From: Acinetobacter haemolyticus CIP 64.3 = MTCC 9819
GTDB taxonomy: Bacteria > Pseudomonadota > Gammaproteobacteria > Pseudomonadales > Moraxellaceae
Direction of reading: 5' to 3'
Length of the DNA: 64,000 nucleotides
Assembly: GCF_000369065.1 (NCBI RefSeq)
Contig: NZ_KB849803.1
Coordinates: forward strand, 62,001-126,000
Under the pieces are notes generated by a model. That model saw only the letters and a list, made by a program, of their open reading frames with translations, did not search any database and was not told the DNA's origin. Positions 40,377 through 47,874 of this stretch are shown in pieces (position 1 is the stretch's first letter; every line of letters begins with the position of its first letter). Both the position numbers and the translations under genes were made by a program.

Positions 40377-40988
40377 TCAGGTGCTTAAATGCAAGACCAA
40401 ATCACCACTTTTTAATGTTAAAACCGTGTCACCTTGCTGATTTTCAGACAAGTTGCCATAGTTAACGAGATGATAAAAACTTTGTCGCTGAATTAATGCA
40501 TTCATTCCAAATCGCACATGAACATAAGGACGTAATTCGCCCGCAAACTCACGCATAAAAATAGGATGCTGTTCATCCACAATCACCACATCTTGGTTGG
40601 TGGTCGTGAGTTGTAAATAAGTCTTGCCTTCGATCTCAACCTGATCCGCTTGATTAATCAATAATGGCTCATCTTCGACTTCGATTTCAATCTGTTCTAC
40701 GGGTGTTTTGAGATAGAATTTGCCTTCTTCTTTCCACAATACTTTGCTAAACAGATCAAGCAATGTTTGTCGTTTGATCAATTGACCTTCGTGCCACCAT
40801 TCACCGTTGGCTTTTATCTTCAAATCCATTTTGCCACAATGCTTTGGATGCCACTGCTCTAACGGAGGAATTGACCTTTTGTGACTTTGCTGTACATCTT
40901 TTAAGTATTGTGCAATGTTCATTAAGTTTTTATCATCAGAAAACACGATTTTTCCTGTATTCTGTGAAGAATCATTTTCATTTATCAT
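40377..40988 (-). CDS. DUF1285 family protein
   Basis: 203 residues. The DUF1285 domain spans about 40-190 with its typical segments KANGEWWHEGQLIKR, GKFYLKTPVEQIEIEVED and FGMNALIQRQSFYHLV. The crystallised members are two-domain beta proteins of unknown function. The gene ends 29 bases before murI on the same strand and may be in the same transcript. Confidence 0.85.
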   Translation of the reverse strand: MINENDSSQNTGKIVFSDDKNLMNIAQYLKDVQQSHKRSIPPLEQWHPKHCGKMDLKIKANGEWWHEGQLIKRQTLLDLFSKVLWKEEGKFYLKTPVEQIEIEVEDEPLLINQADQVEIEGKTYLQLTTTNQDVVIVDEQHPIFMREFAGELRPYVHVRFGMNALIQRQSFYHLVNYGNLSENQQGDTVLTLKSGDLVLHLST

Positions 40989-41175
40989 AGTTTATGCCTT
41001 GCTGACGAAAAAATATGACCGCTCAGCCAATTGGCGGGATCAAGGTTTAAAACTATACTATCCCAAATACTTGCAAGCACACTAGTCGCATTTGTGTTTG
41101 GTAATTGAGAATACTCATGGCAGCACCGAATTACATCATTACGGTTGCCACCCTATAAAATATGAGGAGTCCTAC

Positions 41176-42888
41176 ATGGAACACATCGAACGTGAAGCGA
41201 TGGAGTTTGACGTAGTGATCGTAGGCGCAGGCCCTGCGGGTTTATCTGCTGCGATTAAAATTCGTCAACTAGCGATTGAAAACAACCTACCTGACCTTTC
41301 TGTGTGTGTTGTTGAAAAAGGCTCTGAAGTAGGTGCGCATATCCTATCTGGTGCTGTACTTGAACCACGTGCCATGAATGAACTCTTTCCGAATTGGAAA
41401 GAAGAAGGTGCACCGCTCAATGTACCTGTTACTGAAGACGAAACTTATTTCTTATTGTCTGATACGAAAGCACAAAAAATGCCGTATTGGATGGTTCCAA
41501 AATCTATGCATAACGAAGGCAACTATGTTATCTCTTTAGGTAACGTAGTTCGTTGGTTAGGTCAAAAAGCAGAAGAATTAGAAGTATCAATCTTCCCTGG
41601 CTTCGCCGCATCAGAAATCCTTTACCATGAAGATGGTACGGTAAAAGGGATTCAAACTGGTGATATGGGTATCGGCAAAGATGGTCAACCAACGCATAAC
41701 TTTGCACCAGGCTACGAATTGCATGCTAAATATACTTTATTTGCAGAAGGTTGCCGTGGACATCTAGGTAAACGCCTGATTGCTGGTTTTGCACTTGATC
41801 GTGATGCTGATCCACAACATTACGGTATCGGGATCAAAGAGCTTTGGGAAATCGATCCAGCGAAACACAAACCTGGTCTTGTAATGCACGGTGCAGGTTG
41901 GCCATTGTCTGAGACAGGTTCTGCAGGCGGTTGGTGGTTATATCACGCTGAAAACAACCAAGTGACTTTGGGTATGATCGTAGATTTATCTTACGAAAAC
42001 CCACATATGTATCCATTCATGGAAATGCAACGTTGGAAAACACACCCAACGATTAAACAATTCCTTGAAGGCGGTAAACGTATCTCTTACGGCGCACGTG
42101 CGGTTGTAAAAGGTGGTTTCAACTCTTTACCTAAACTCACTTTCCCAGGCGGCTGCTTGATCGGTGATGATGCTGGTTTCTTGAATTTCTCAAAAATCAA
42201 AGGCTCACATACCGCAATGAAGTCAGGTATGTTGTGTGGTGAAGCAGTATTTGAAGCGATCGCTGCGGGTGTTGCAAAAGGTGGTGACCTTGCGATTGCA
42301 CGCGTTACTGAAGGCGAAGACCACTTCGAAAAAGAATTGGTTGCTTATACTGAAAAATATAACAACTCTTGGTTAAAAGAAGAGTTATATAAAGCGCGTA
42401 ACTTCGGTCCTGCAATGCATAAATTTGGTACGTGGATTGGTGGTGCATTTAACTTTATCGATCAAAATATCTTTAAAGTCCCATTCACATTGCATGACTT
42501 GAAACAAGACTTTGCTGCGCTTAAGACTGTTGATGCATCGACGTTCAAACCAAACTATCCAAAACCAGATGGTAAGTTAACGTTTGACCGTTTGTCTTCA
42601 GTATTCGTATCAAATACGGTACACGAAGAAAACCAACCAGCTCACTTAAAGTTAACTAATCCTGAAACGCCAATTCAGGTCAACTTACCGAAGTGGGACG
42701 AGCCTGCTCAACGTTACTGCCCTGCGGGTGTTTATGAAGTCATGGAAAATGATGACGGCTCGAAGCGTTTCCAAATCAACGCAGCAAACTGTGTTCACTG
42801 TAAGACTTGTGACATCAAAGATCCATCACAAAACATTACATGGGTAACGCCAGAAGGCGGCGGTGGTCCAAACTACCCGAACATGTAA
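41176..42888 (+). CDS. Electron transfer flavoprotein-ubiquinone oxidoreductase
   Basis: An inner-membrane-associated enzyme moving electrons from ETF to the quinone pool during fatty acid and amino acid oxidation. I start it at 41176 (MEHIEREAMEFDVV), with GAGGAG eight bases upstream, giving 570 residues. The FAD motif VIVGAGPAGLSAA is at about 14, a quinone-binding region lies in the middle, and the C-terminal 4Fe-4S cluster uses YCPAGVYE and CVHCKTCDIKDP. A terminator follows. ETF subunit genes are not in the window. Confidence 0.95.
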   Translation: MEHIEREAMEFDVVIVGAGPAGLSAAIKIRQLAIENNLPDLSVCVVEKGSEVGAHILSGAVLEPRAMNELFPNWKEEGAPLNVPVTEDETYFLLSDTKAQKMPYWMVPKSMHNEGNYVISLGNVVRWLGQKAEELEVSIFPGFAASEILYHEDGTVKGIQTGDMGIGKDGQPTHNFAPGYELHAKYTLFAEGCRGHLGKRLIAGFALDRDADPQHYGIGIKELWEIDPAKHKPGLVMHGAGWPLSETGSAGGWWLYHAENNQVTLGMIVDLSYENPHMYPFMEMQRWKTHPTIKQFLEGGKRISYGARAVVKGGFNSLPKLTFPGGCLIGDDAGFLNFSKIKGSHTAMKSGMLCGEAVFEAIAAGVAKGGDLAIARVTEGEDHFEKELVAYTEKYNNSWLKEELYKARNFGPAMHKFGTWIGGAFNFIDQNIFKVPFTLHDLKQDFAALKTVDASTFKPNYPKPDGKLTFDRLSSVFVSNTVHEENQPAHLKLTNPETPIQVNLPKWDEPAQRYCPAGVYEVMENDDGSKRFQINAANCVHCKTCDIKDPSQNITWVTPEGGGGPNYPNM

Positions 42889-42935
42889 TTTTTAATTTGC
42901 GCTGAAATTGAGTTTTTAGCGCAAACTAAGCCAAG

Positions 42936-42966
42936 AAAGCCTCATAAAATATGAGGCTTTTTTAAT
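42936..42966 (+). terminator. Terminator after ETF-QO gene
   Basis: AAAGCCTCAT (42936-42945) and ATGAGGCTTT (42951-42960) form a perfect 10-bp stem followed by T6. It also lies right after the end of the opposing anti-sigma gene and can act for it. Confidence 0.92.
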
Positions 42967-43158
42967 TTAATCTTTCTGCCCTTCATCAAACTTTTTATAT
43001 TGTTTCGATAACAAACTTAAGCTGTTCATTTGCTTACCGAAACGCCGACACGAACTACACATCATCACATGAAACTGTAAAGCACTCTGTTCTTTGAAGT
43101 TCAGAGTTCGATCTTGTTTTTCTGAAAGCAATTGGGTCGCTTGTCGGCACGTCAACAT
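42967..43158 (-). CDS. Zinc-finger anti-sigma factor, paired with the ECF sigma factor
   Basis: 63 residues from the start at 43158 (MLTCRQATQLLSEKQDRTLN), chosen because AGGGGG lies seven bases upstream. The zf-HC2 pattern is C4, then His and two Cys in FHVMMCSSCRRF, the zinc-binding ASD fold that holds sigma factors. It has no membrane segment, so it is a soluble anti-sigma factor that could sense metal or redox state through its zinc site. It overlaps the sigma gene end by 7 bases, so the two are coupled. Confidence 0.87.
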   Translation of the reverse strand: MLTCRQATQLLSEKQDRTLNFKEQSALQFHVMMCSSCRRFGKQMNSLSLLSKQYKKFDEGQKD

Positions 43159-43781
43159 GAACAATCCCCCTGTAGTAACCATTTATTTTCTAAGCATTCA
43201 CGTAGTCTTACTCGACTGCGATACATTAAAACATTCAAGTTTGAGATGCTTAATTCTAATTTTTCGCAGATTTCATCTGAACTCAGTTCAATCATTTCCC
43301 GCAACATAAACACCTGTGCATACTTCGCTGGTAGATGATTCAAACAGGCGTCAAAAATCATCCAAAAATCTTGCTGCTCCATCATTTCCTCAGGATTCAA
43401 CCATGCTTTTGGTCTTTCTGATTTTTGCCAATGCCCTGAAGCATCAAACAACTCATCCACGCTTCGCTCATTTTCTTCCGTATCAAACAATTCAGACATA
43501 CTGACTAAACGTTGCTTCTGACGAATCAGATCAACAATCTTATTTTTTAGAATCGCAAACACCCATGTTTTAAATGCTGATCGGCCAGAAAAAGAGCCTG
43601 AATGTTGTAAAGCACTGACTAAAGCTTCTTGCACCACATCTTCAGCTTGATGAAATGAAGAGAGCTGCACTACTGCAAATTTCATCATTTGTTGCCGTAA
43701 TTCCGACAAAAAATCATCGTTATACAGTTGCTGAGATGCATTAGCATTCGATGTTGTCATTTCAGGCATAGCGTTTCTCAC
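43152..43781 (-). CDS. ECF-type RNA polymerase sigma factor
   Basis: 209 residues. Region 2 is visible in FHQAEDVVQEALVSALQHSG and FKTWVFAILKNKIVDLIR; region 4 in LPAKYAQVFMLREMIELSSD and the recognition helix SISNLNVLMYRSRVRLRE. The acidic linker between them is typical of short ECF sigma factors. It is the fourth gene of the leftward bufferin operon, followed by its anti-sigma factor. Its targets are probably the promoters at 45802-45829 and 45850-45877. Confidence 0.92.
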   Translation of the reverse strand: MRNAMPEMTTSNANASQQLYNDDFLSELRQQMMKFAVVQLSSFHQAEDVVQEALVSALQHSGSFSGRSAFKTWVFAILKNKIVDLIRQKQRLVSMSELFDTEENERSVDELFDASGHWQKSERPKAWLNPEEMMEQQDFWMIFDACLNHLPAKYAQVFMLREMIELSSDEICEKLELSISNLNVLMYRSRVRLRECLENKWLLQGDCSC

Positions 43782-43785
43782 TGTG

Positions 43786-44517
43786 CTAGTCTGGTTTGTA
43801 TAACAATTCTAAACGGATCAAATCTTCTGCAAGTTCATCCAGTTGAGTATTCACTTCACTGACCGATAGATCTGGAATTATTTGCTGGATAAATTCAGCA
43901 AGTGCTATTCGAGGCAATGGTTGTTGTGCTAATTGCTCAATTAGATAAGCGGATAATGGTGTAAGTATTTCAACACAAACCCGATCCTGTTTGTTTCGCC
44001 AAACCATAATGGCACTTGGAGCAGGATCTTTGTTTATTTGATTAATTGACCATTGATAAACAGGATATTGATACACCAACACCCAAACTTGTGTAGTCAG
44101 CTGCCAATTCAATTCGGCATTCAAAGTGACATCTTCAATTTCAAGTGTATCCAAGTACAGTTCAAGCCATTCGTATTGCAACAGCTCAGCAAGCCACGGA
44201 TATTCAACTAAAATAGGATGCTGCTGTTCTGTGAGAAATTCTCTGAATTGCAGCGAAATATCATTATAGAACGGTGATTGATTTTGAGATTCTCTAAAAA
44301 AAACCGTCAGTAACTGTTGCCATTGCTGCTCAGGCAATAACGATCGAGCCACGGGATAAACCAAATTGATGAACGAGCAAACATTGTTGAACAACAGTTC
44401 TCGATAAACTTGCATACGATCCAAAGCAAAAGGTACTGATTTTGCTGAATTAGGATCACGCAGCCAGTCACAAAAATCATGTTGGGTCTGCTGAAAACTA
44501 TGCTCATTCATATTCAT
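43786..44517 (-). CDS. DUF2063 family RiPP maturation protein (BufC/HvfC-like)
   Basis: 243 residues. The N-terminal DUF2063 domain (about 5-100) includes the segments QTQHDFCDWLRDP and RMQVYRELLFNNV. These proteins are obligate partners of DUF692 enzymes and probably hold the precursor peptide. The older label, putative DNA-binding domain, is likely wrong for this context. Its start overlaps the end of the DUF692 gene by 4 bases, and the sigma gene follows 4 bases downstream. No signal peptide: modification would occur in the cytoplasm. Confidence 0.9.
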   Translation of the reverse strand: MNMNEHSFQQTQHDFCDWLRDPNSAKSVPFALDRMQVYRELLFNNVCSFINLVYPVARSLLPEQQWQQLLTVFFRESQNQSPFYNDISLQFREFLTEQQHPILVEYPWLAELLQYEWLELYLDTLEIEDVTLNAELNWQLTTQVWVLVYQYPVYQWSINQINKDPAPSAIMVWRNKQDRVCVEILTPLSAYLIEQLAQQPLPRIALAEFIQQIIPDLSVSEVNTQLDELAEDLIRLELLYKPD

Positions 44518-45380
44518 ACTTTCACGCCATCGACCAAATTCGGGCTCATTGGGATTAGTGTGTGTTGATTTGAATATTGATGCTGTAACTGCCGAATCTT
44601 ATTCAATTCATTCTGAAGTTGCTGCCATGTAGGGATATTAAAATCGCGCTCTAATAACGTTGGTTTCACACCACAAACTTGATAAGTGTATTCCAACAAT
44701 GCCCAAACAGGATCACAGACTTCCGCACCATGAGTATCAATGAGTAAATCTGTACTCACCTGTTCATGCCCTGCAATATGCAAATAACGAATACGTTGTT
44801 TCGGCATCGCTTCAATGAAAGCATAAGCATCTGCTTGGTGGTTGATACTATTTACATAAACGTTATTCACGTCCAACAGCAATTCGCAATCTGCTTGGGT
44901 GATTACTTCACGAACAAAGTCTGCCTCGGACATTTCAGCATTCGGCATAAGATAAGTAGAAACATTTTCCAATACTAATCTGCGCCCTAAAATATCTTGA
45001 ACTTGAGAAATCCGTTCCACTACATACTTCACAGCAGCTTCAGTCATTGGGATAGGCAAGAGATCGTATAGATAACCACCATCATTGGTATAACTCAGAT
45101 GTTCCGAATAAATCTCGACTTGATAAGCATCTAAGAATTTCTTGATTTGGTGAATAAAATCAATATTTAAGGGATGAGGACCACCAATCGACAAAGATAG
45201 TCCGTGACAAATCAATGGAGATTTTTCTACACACTGAGCTAGAATTTTGGCATGTCGACCACCAAAGCCCATCCAATTTTCTGGAGCAACTTCAATAAAA
45301 TCAGGATGGTGAGTCGCACCTAAAAATGCCTCGATAAAATCTCGTCTTAGACCAAGACCAACACTTGTGATTGCATCCAT
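44514..45380 (-). CDS. DUF692 multinuclear iron enzyme (BufB/HvfB-like, MNIO)
   Basis: 288 residues, TIM-barrel MNIO family (relatives of MbnB). Candidate iron ligands are His in CHGLSLSIGGP, Glu-His in YSEHLSYT, Glu in VLENVSTYL, Asp-Asn in LLDVNNVYVN, His in YLHIAGHEQ, Asp-His in IDTHGAEV and Glu in LLERDFNIP. All positions appear occupied, so it should be active. Such enzymes convert precursor cysteines to oxygen/sulfur heterocycles or thioamides that bind copper. It sits 65 bases downstream of the precursor gene, after a hairpin. Confidence 0.94.
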   Translation of the reverse strand: MDAITSVGLGLRRDFIEAFLGATHHPDFIEVAPENWMGFGGRHAKILAQCVEKSPLICHGLSLSIGGPHPLNIDFIHQIKKFLDAYQVEIYSEHLSYTNDGGYLYDLLPIPMTEAAVKYVVERISQVQDILGRRLVLENVSTYLMPNAEMSEADFVREVITQADCELLLDVNNVYVNSINHQADAYAFIEAMPKQRIRYLHIAGHEQVSTDLLIDTHGAEVCDPVWALLEYTYQVCGVKPTLLERDFNIPTWQQLQNELNKIRQLQHQYSNQHTLIPMSPNLVDGVKV

Positions 45381-45398
45381 AAAGAATCCTTTTGGTGA

Positions 45399-45427
45399 AT
45401 GACAGCCATCTTTTTAGATGCTGTCAT
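45399..45427 (-). promoter_or_regulatory. Stem-loop between the bufferin precursor and maturase genes
   Basis: ATGACAGC (45399-45406) pairs with GCTGTCAT (45420-45427) and ATC (45408-45410) with GAT (45417-45419), with one bulged base and a six-base loop. It sits in the 65-base gap between precursor and enzyme genes. Partial termination or protection of the upstream message would give more peptide than enzyme. Confidence 0.72.
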
Positions 45428-45445
45428 CAACCGTCTGCATAAGGC

Positions 45446-45751
45446 TTAGTGAGCGCCACACTTCCCATCAGCCACTTTTTTGTCTGCACCACATTTTGCA
45501 TCTGCCATTTTTTTGTCTGCACCGCATTTAGCATCCGCAGTTTTTTTATCTGCACCGCATTTTGCATCAGTAGTTTTGTGTTGTTTTTTCGCTTTATCTG
45601 AACCACATTTCGCTTCACCACATTTTGCATCTGCAGTTTTAGTCACATGTGTTTCAGTCGTCGTCGATGCTGCCGAAACTTGAGTTGCTGCACCAACCAT
45701 AGATAATGCAACTAAAGCGGCAACCGAAGTCATTGAGTTTAATTTATTCAT
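45446..45751 (-). CDS. Bufferin/HvfA-type RiPP metallophore precursor (Lys-Cys-Gly repeats)
   Basis: 101 residues from the start at 45751, which follows AAGGAA. Residues 1-27 form a Sec signal peptide (basic start, hydrophobic core, VSA-A cleavage site), so the product is periplasmic. The mature part has six Cys, all in Lys-Cys-Gly: at 44, 49, 65, 76, 87 and 98. The last four follow an 11-residue period of the type DAKCGADKK. Bufferin and HvfA peptides have the same plan with Glu-Gly-Lys-Cys-Gly, and their Cys are modified to bind copper. Here the preceding residues are mainly Asp-Ala. Longer in-frame starts precede the promoter candidate and are unlikely. Confidence 0.9.
   Translation of the reverse strand: MNKLNSMTSVAALVALSMVGAATQVSAASTTTETHVTKTADAKCGEAKCGSDKAKKQHKTTDAKCGADKKTADAKCGADKKMADAKCGADKKVADGKCGAH
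45452..45565 (-). repeat. 33-bp tandem repeats in the precursor gene
   Basis: Three to four copies of a 33-bp unit encode the 11-residue period around Lys-Cys-Gly. Copies differ at single positions. They lie wholly within the coding frame, so the number of metal-binding units could change by slippage or unequal recombination. Confidence 0.85.
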
Positions 45752-45801
45752 TGTGAAGTTCCTTTTAAGTAAATATTGCTTTTGTACTAGGTACATAAAA
45801 T

Positions 45802-45829
45802 TAGACGTGCGAACAATCAAATTATTACA
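45802..45829 (-). promoter_or_regulatory. ECF-type promoter candidate for the bufferin operon
   Basis: On the minus strand TGTAAT (-35, plus coordinates 45824-45829), 16 bases, CGTCTA (-10, 45802-45807). It would start transcription some 40-45 bases before the precursor ATG. A CGTC-containing -10 is typical of ECF sigma factors. A matching element drives the divergent DoxX-like gene. Confidence 0.7.
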
Positions 45830-45849
45830 GTCAAATTTAGATTTTTTTG

Positions 45850-45877
45850 TGTAAGAAATCAAAAATTCAAACGACTA
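45850..45877 (+). promoter_or_regulatory. ECF-type promoter candidate for the divergent DoxX gene
   Basis: TGTAAG (45850-45855), 16 bases, CGACTA (45872-45877), about 35 bases before the start codon at 45912. It has the same spacing as the minus-strand element and nearly the same boxes. Both probably belong to the sigma factor at 43152-43781. Confidence 0.68.
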
Positions 45878-45911
45878 AACATTATTCAATACGAGTCGGT
45901 GTGAAATCCTC

Positions 45912-46532
45912 ATGAATAAACTTATTTATCCTTTATTATTACGCTATCAGAATTTTTGTTCATATCTAAAACATTTCGATGGAATTGCAGCACTTTCCTT
46001 AAGACTGTTTCTCATTCCAGTGTTTTGGATGGCAGGTTCAAATAAACTTGCTCATTTTGCAGATACCGTTGAATGGTTTGGCAATCCTGAATGGGGCTTA
46101 GGATTACCCTTTCCAACACTGATGGCGACACTAGCAACCTCTGCTGAGTTGGGTGGTGCAATTTTATTAGCACTTGGATTGGCAACTCGGCTGATTAGTA
46201 TTCCACTGATGATCACTATGCTCGTCGCGATATTTACCGTGCATTTACCCAATGGCTGGCAAGCGATTGCTGATCCCAATGCTCCTTTTGCAAATATGCA
46301 AGTGATGGAGTCCGCAGAAAAATTAGAGAAAGCAAGAGAGATTTTAAGTGCCTATGGCAACTATGACTGGCTCACATCGAGTGGTTCATTTGTGATTTTA
46401 AATAACGGAATTGAGTTTGCAGTGACCTATTTTGTGATGTTACTTGCGTTACTCGTTCTAGGTGGTGGTCGCTATGTCAGTCTAGATTATTGGTTGAATC
46501 ACCTGATACAAAAAATTTATCGTAAACAATAA
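45912..46532 (+). CDS. DoxX family protein of the bufferin locus (HvfX/BufD-like)
   Basis: 206 residues with four hydrophobic segments and a long loop between the third and fourth (about 110-160). The core ALSLRLFLIPVFWMAGSNKL is typical of DoxX. HvfX-type proteins accompany DUF692/DUF2063 metallophore genes, and this one carries the longer periplasmic loop. It may handle copper or the modified peptide at the membrane. It is divergent from the precursor gene across a 160-base region with paired promoter candidates. Confidence 0.88.
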   Translation: MNKLIYPLLLRYQNFCSYLKHFDGIAALSLRLFLIPVFWMAGSNKLAHFADTVEWFGNPEWGLGLPFPTLMATLATSAELGGAILLALGLATRLISIPLMITMLVAIFTVHLPNGWQAIADPNAPFANMQVMESAEKLEKAREILSAYGNYDWLTSSGSFVILNNGIEFAVTYFVMLLALLVLGGGRYVSLDYWLNHLIQKIYRKQ

Positions 46533-46559
46533 GTTCTGTTGCCAATCTTATTGCGCATC

Positions 46560-46582
46560 GAACTCCCATAACAAGGGAGCTC
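46560..46582. terminator. Stem-loop between the DoxX-like gene and tusA
   Basis: GAACTCCC (46560-46567) pairs with GGGAGCTC (46575-46582) except for one A-C mismatch, around a seven-base loop. It lies between convergent genes; there is no strong T-run. Confidence 0.5.
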
Positions 46583-46601
46583 AATATTCTTGAAAAGCGA
46601 A

Positions 46602-46859
46602 TTAGCCCTTTTGCACCAAATAACGATATTCAGTATTGCTATTTTCATCCAAACTTTCTTCTTTGAGTAATAATTCATGTCCAAGATGCATACAAAACTT
46701 TGGAATATCCCATGAGGTTGAAGGATCGGTTGCAAACACCTCAACAATATCACCTGACTTTGCTCTACGGATCGCTTGATGCAACATCATCACAGGCTCA
46801 GGGCAACGTAACCCTCTAGTATTGAGTTGAACAGTAGCAAGTTTTGATTGTTCAGACAT
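46602..46859 (-). CDS. tusA: Sulfurtransferase TusA
   Basis: 85 residues from the start at 46859 (MSEQSKLATV). The catalytic Cys is in TRGLRCPEPVMMLHQAIRR. TusA relays persulfide sulfur for tRNA 2-thiouridine and possibly for other sulfur transfers. A start four codons upstream is possible. Its neighbours do not include other sulfur relay genes. Confidence 0.93.
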   Translation of the reverse strand: MSEQSKLATVQLNTRGLRCPEPVMMLHQAIRRAKSGDIVEVFATDPSTSWDIPKFCMHLGHELLLKEESLDENSNTEYRYLVQKG

Positions 46860-47034
46860 GATAAAGCTCAAATATTTTCATATTCACATTTTACCATAAA
46901 GTGCACTTCTAAAAATCATCAACAGCATTTTGAAAAACTGTACATTTCTTGCATCGTTTTATTGATGCATATCGGCTTTATCTTCGGTATGATGAAAATC
47001 ATCTAATTGATATAGAGAGTCTTTAGGAAAGATC

Positions 47035-47874
47035 ATGATCGAGGAATCCAGTCCGTCGTGGGGTATGCGTGGCTTAAGAAAATGGTTAGGAACCGCACCC
47101 GAAACCCGCGATGAATTACTCAAGTTAGTTCAAGACTCCCGTCGCTTTTTAGAGCCAGATACTGTTGCTATGCTTGAGGGTGTTCTCGATCTGCCAGCAA
47201 CAAAGATTCGAGAAGTCATGACACCTCGTACAGCGATTATTAGCTTGCAGGAAGATGACCAATTACTCGATATCTTAGATGTTCTTATCGACTCAGCGCA
47301 TTCTCGCTTTCCAGTTTTTTCATCGGAACAAGGCGATAATGTAGTCGGGATTCTGTTAGCTAAAGATCTTTTACCGTTCTTAACAGATCGCAATGTGAAA
47401 GTTGATATTCGTGCTTTAATGCGACAACCTTTATTTGTTCCTGAGAGTGCACGTTCCGATCAAGTTCTGCGGATGCTTAAAAATACACAAACGCATATCG
47501 CTATTGTTATTGATGAATATGGTTCAACTTCTGGTTTAGTCACACTTGAAGACATTCTAGAAGAAATTGTGGGTGAAATTGAAGACGAGCATGATATTGC
47601 GGATGAAGAAGCATTATTTATCGTTCCAGATAATGATCCTACGACTTCAAATACATGGATTGTGCAAGCATTAACCCCAATTGAACATTTCAATACGGTG
47701 CTCAATGCAGACTTTTCTGATGATGAAGTTGAAACTATGGGTGGACTATTACTCCAAGAAATTGGTCTTGTCAGTGATTTACAAGGTCAAACCATCGAGC
47801 TCGGAACATGGCAATTTACCATTATTGAAGCAGATGCGCGTACGATTCACCTGATTCGAGCAGTCCGTCAATGA
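47035..47874 (+). CDS. corC: CorC-type CBS domain protein (Mg/Co efflux)
   Basis: 279 residues. Two CBS domains (about 60-120 and 128-185, with segments VMTPRTAII and IAIVIDEYGSTSGLVTLED), then the CorC_HlyC domain (about 200-279, GGLLLQEIG). No membrane segment, as in CorC. Escherichia coli CorC assists cation efflux. Its end overlaps lnt by 4 bases, the conserved corC-lnt arrangement in gammaproteobacteria. Confidence 0.92.
   Translation: MIEESSPSWGMRGLRKWLGTAPETRDELLKLVQDSRRFLEPDTVAMLEGVLDLPATKIREVMTPRTAIISLQEDDQLLDILDVLIDSAHSRFPVFSSEQGDNVVGILLAKDLLPFLTDRNVKVDIRALMRQPLFVPESARSDQVLRMLKNTQTHIAIVIDEYGSTSGLVTLEDILEEIVGEIEDEHDIADEEALFIVPDNDPTTSNTWIVQALTPIEHFNTVLNADFSDDEVETMGGLLLQEIGLVSDLQGQTIELGTWQFTIIEADARTIHLIRAVRQ

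Noticed and set aside
45452..45565. CRISPR-like array of 33-bp repeats
   Set aside because: The units are contiguous with no unique spacers and keep the coding frame, so they are protein repeats.
45427..45683. Repetitive reading frames (67 residues each) on both strands over the Lys-Cys-Gly repeats
   Set aside because: They are frame-shifted or antisense shadows of the tandem repeats; only the frame at 45446-45751 has a signal peptide, ribosome site and family context.
45752..45862. N-terminal extension of the metallophore precursor
   Set aside because: It would place the signal peptide internally and overlap the promoter candidate; 45751 has AAGGAA and a proper signal peptide.
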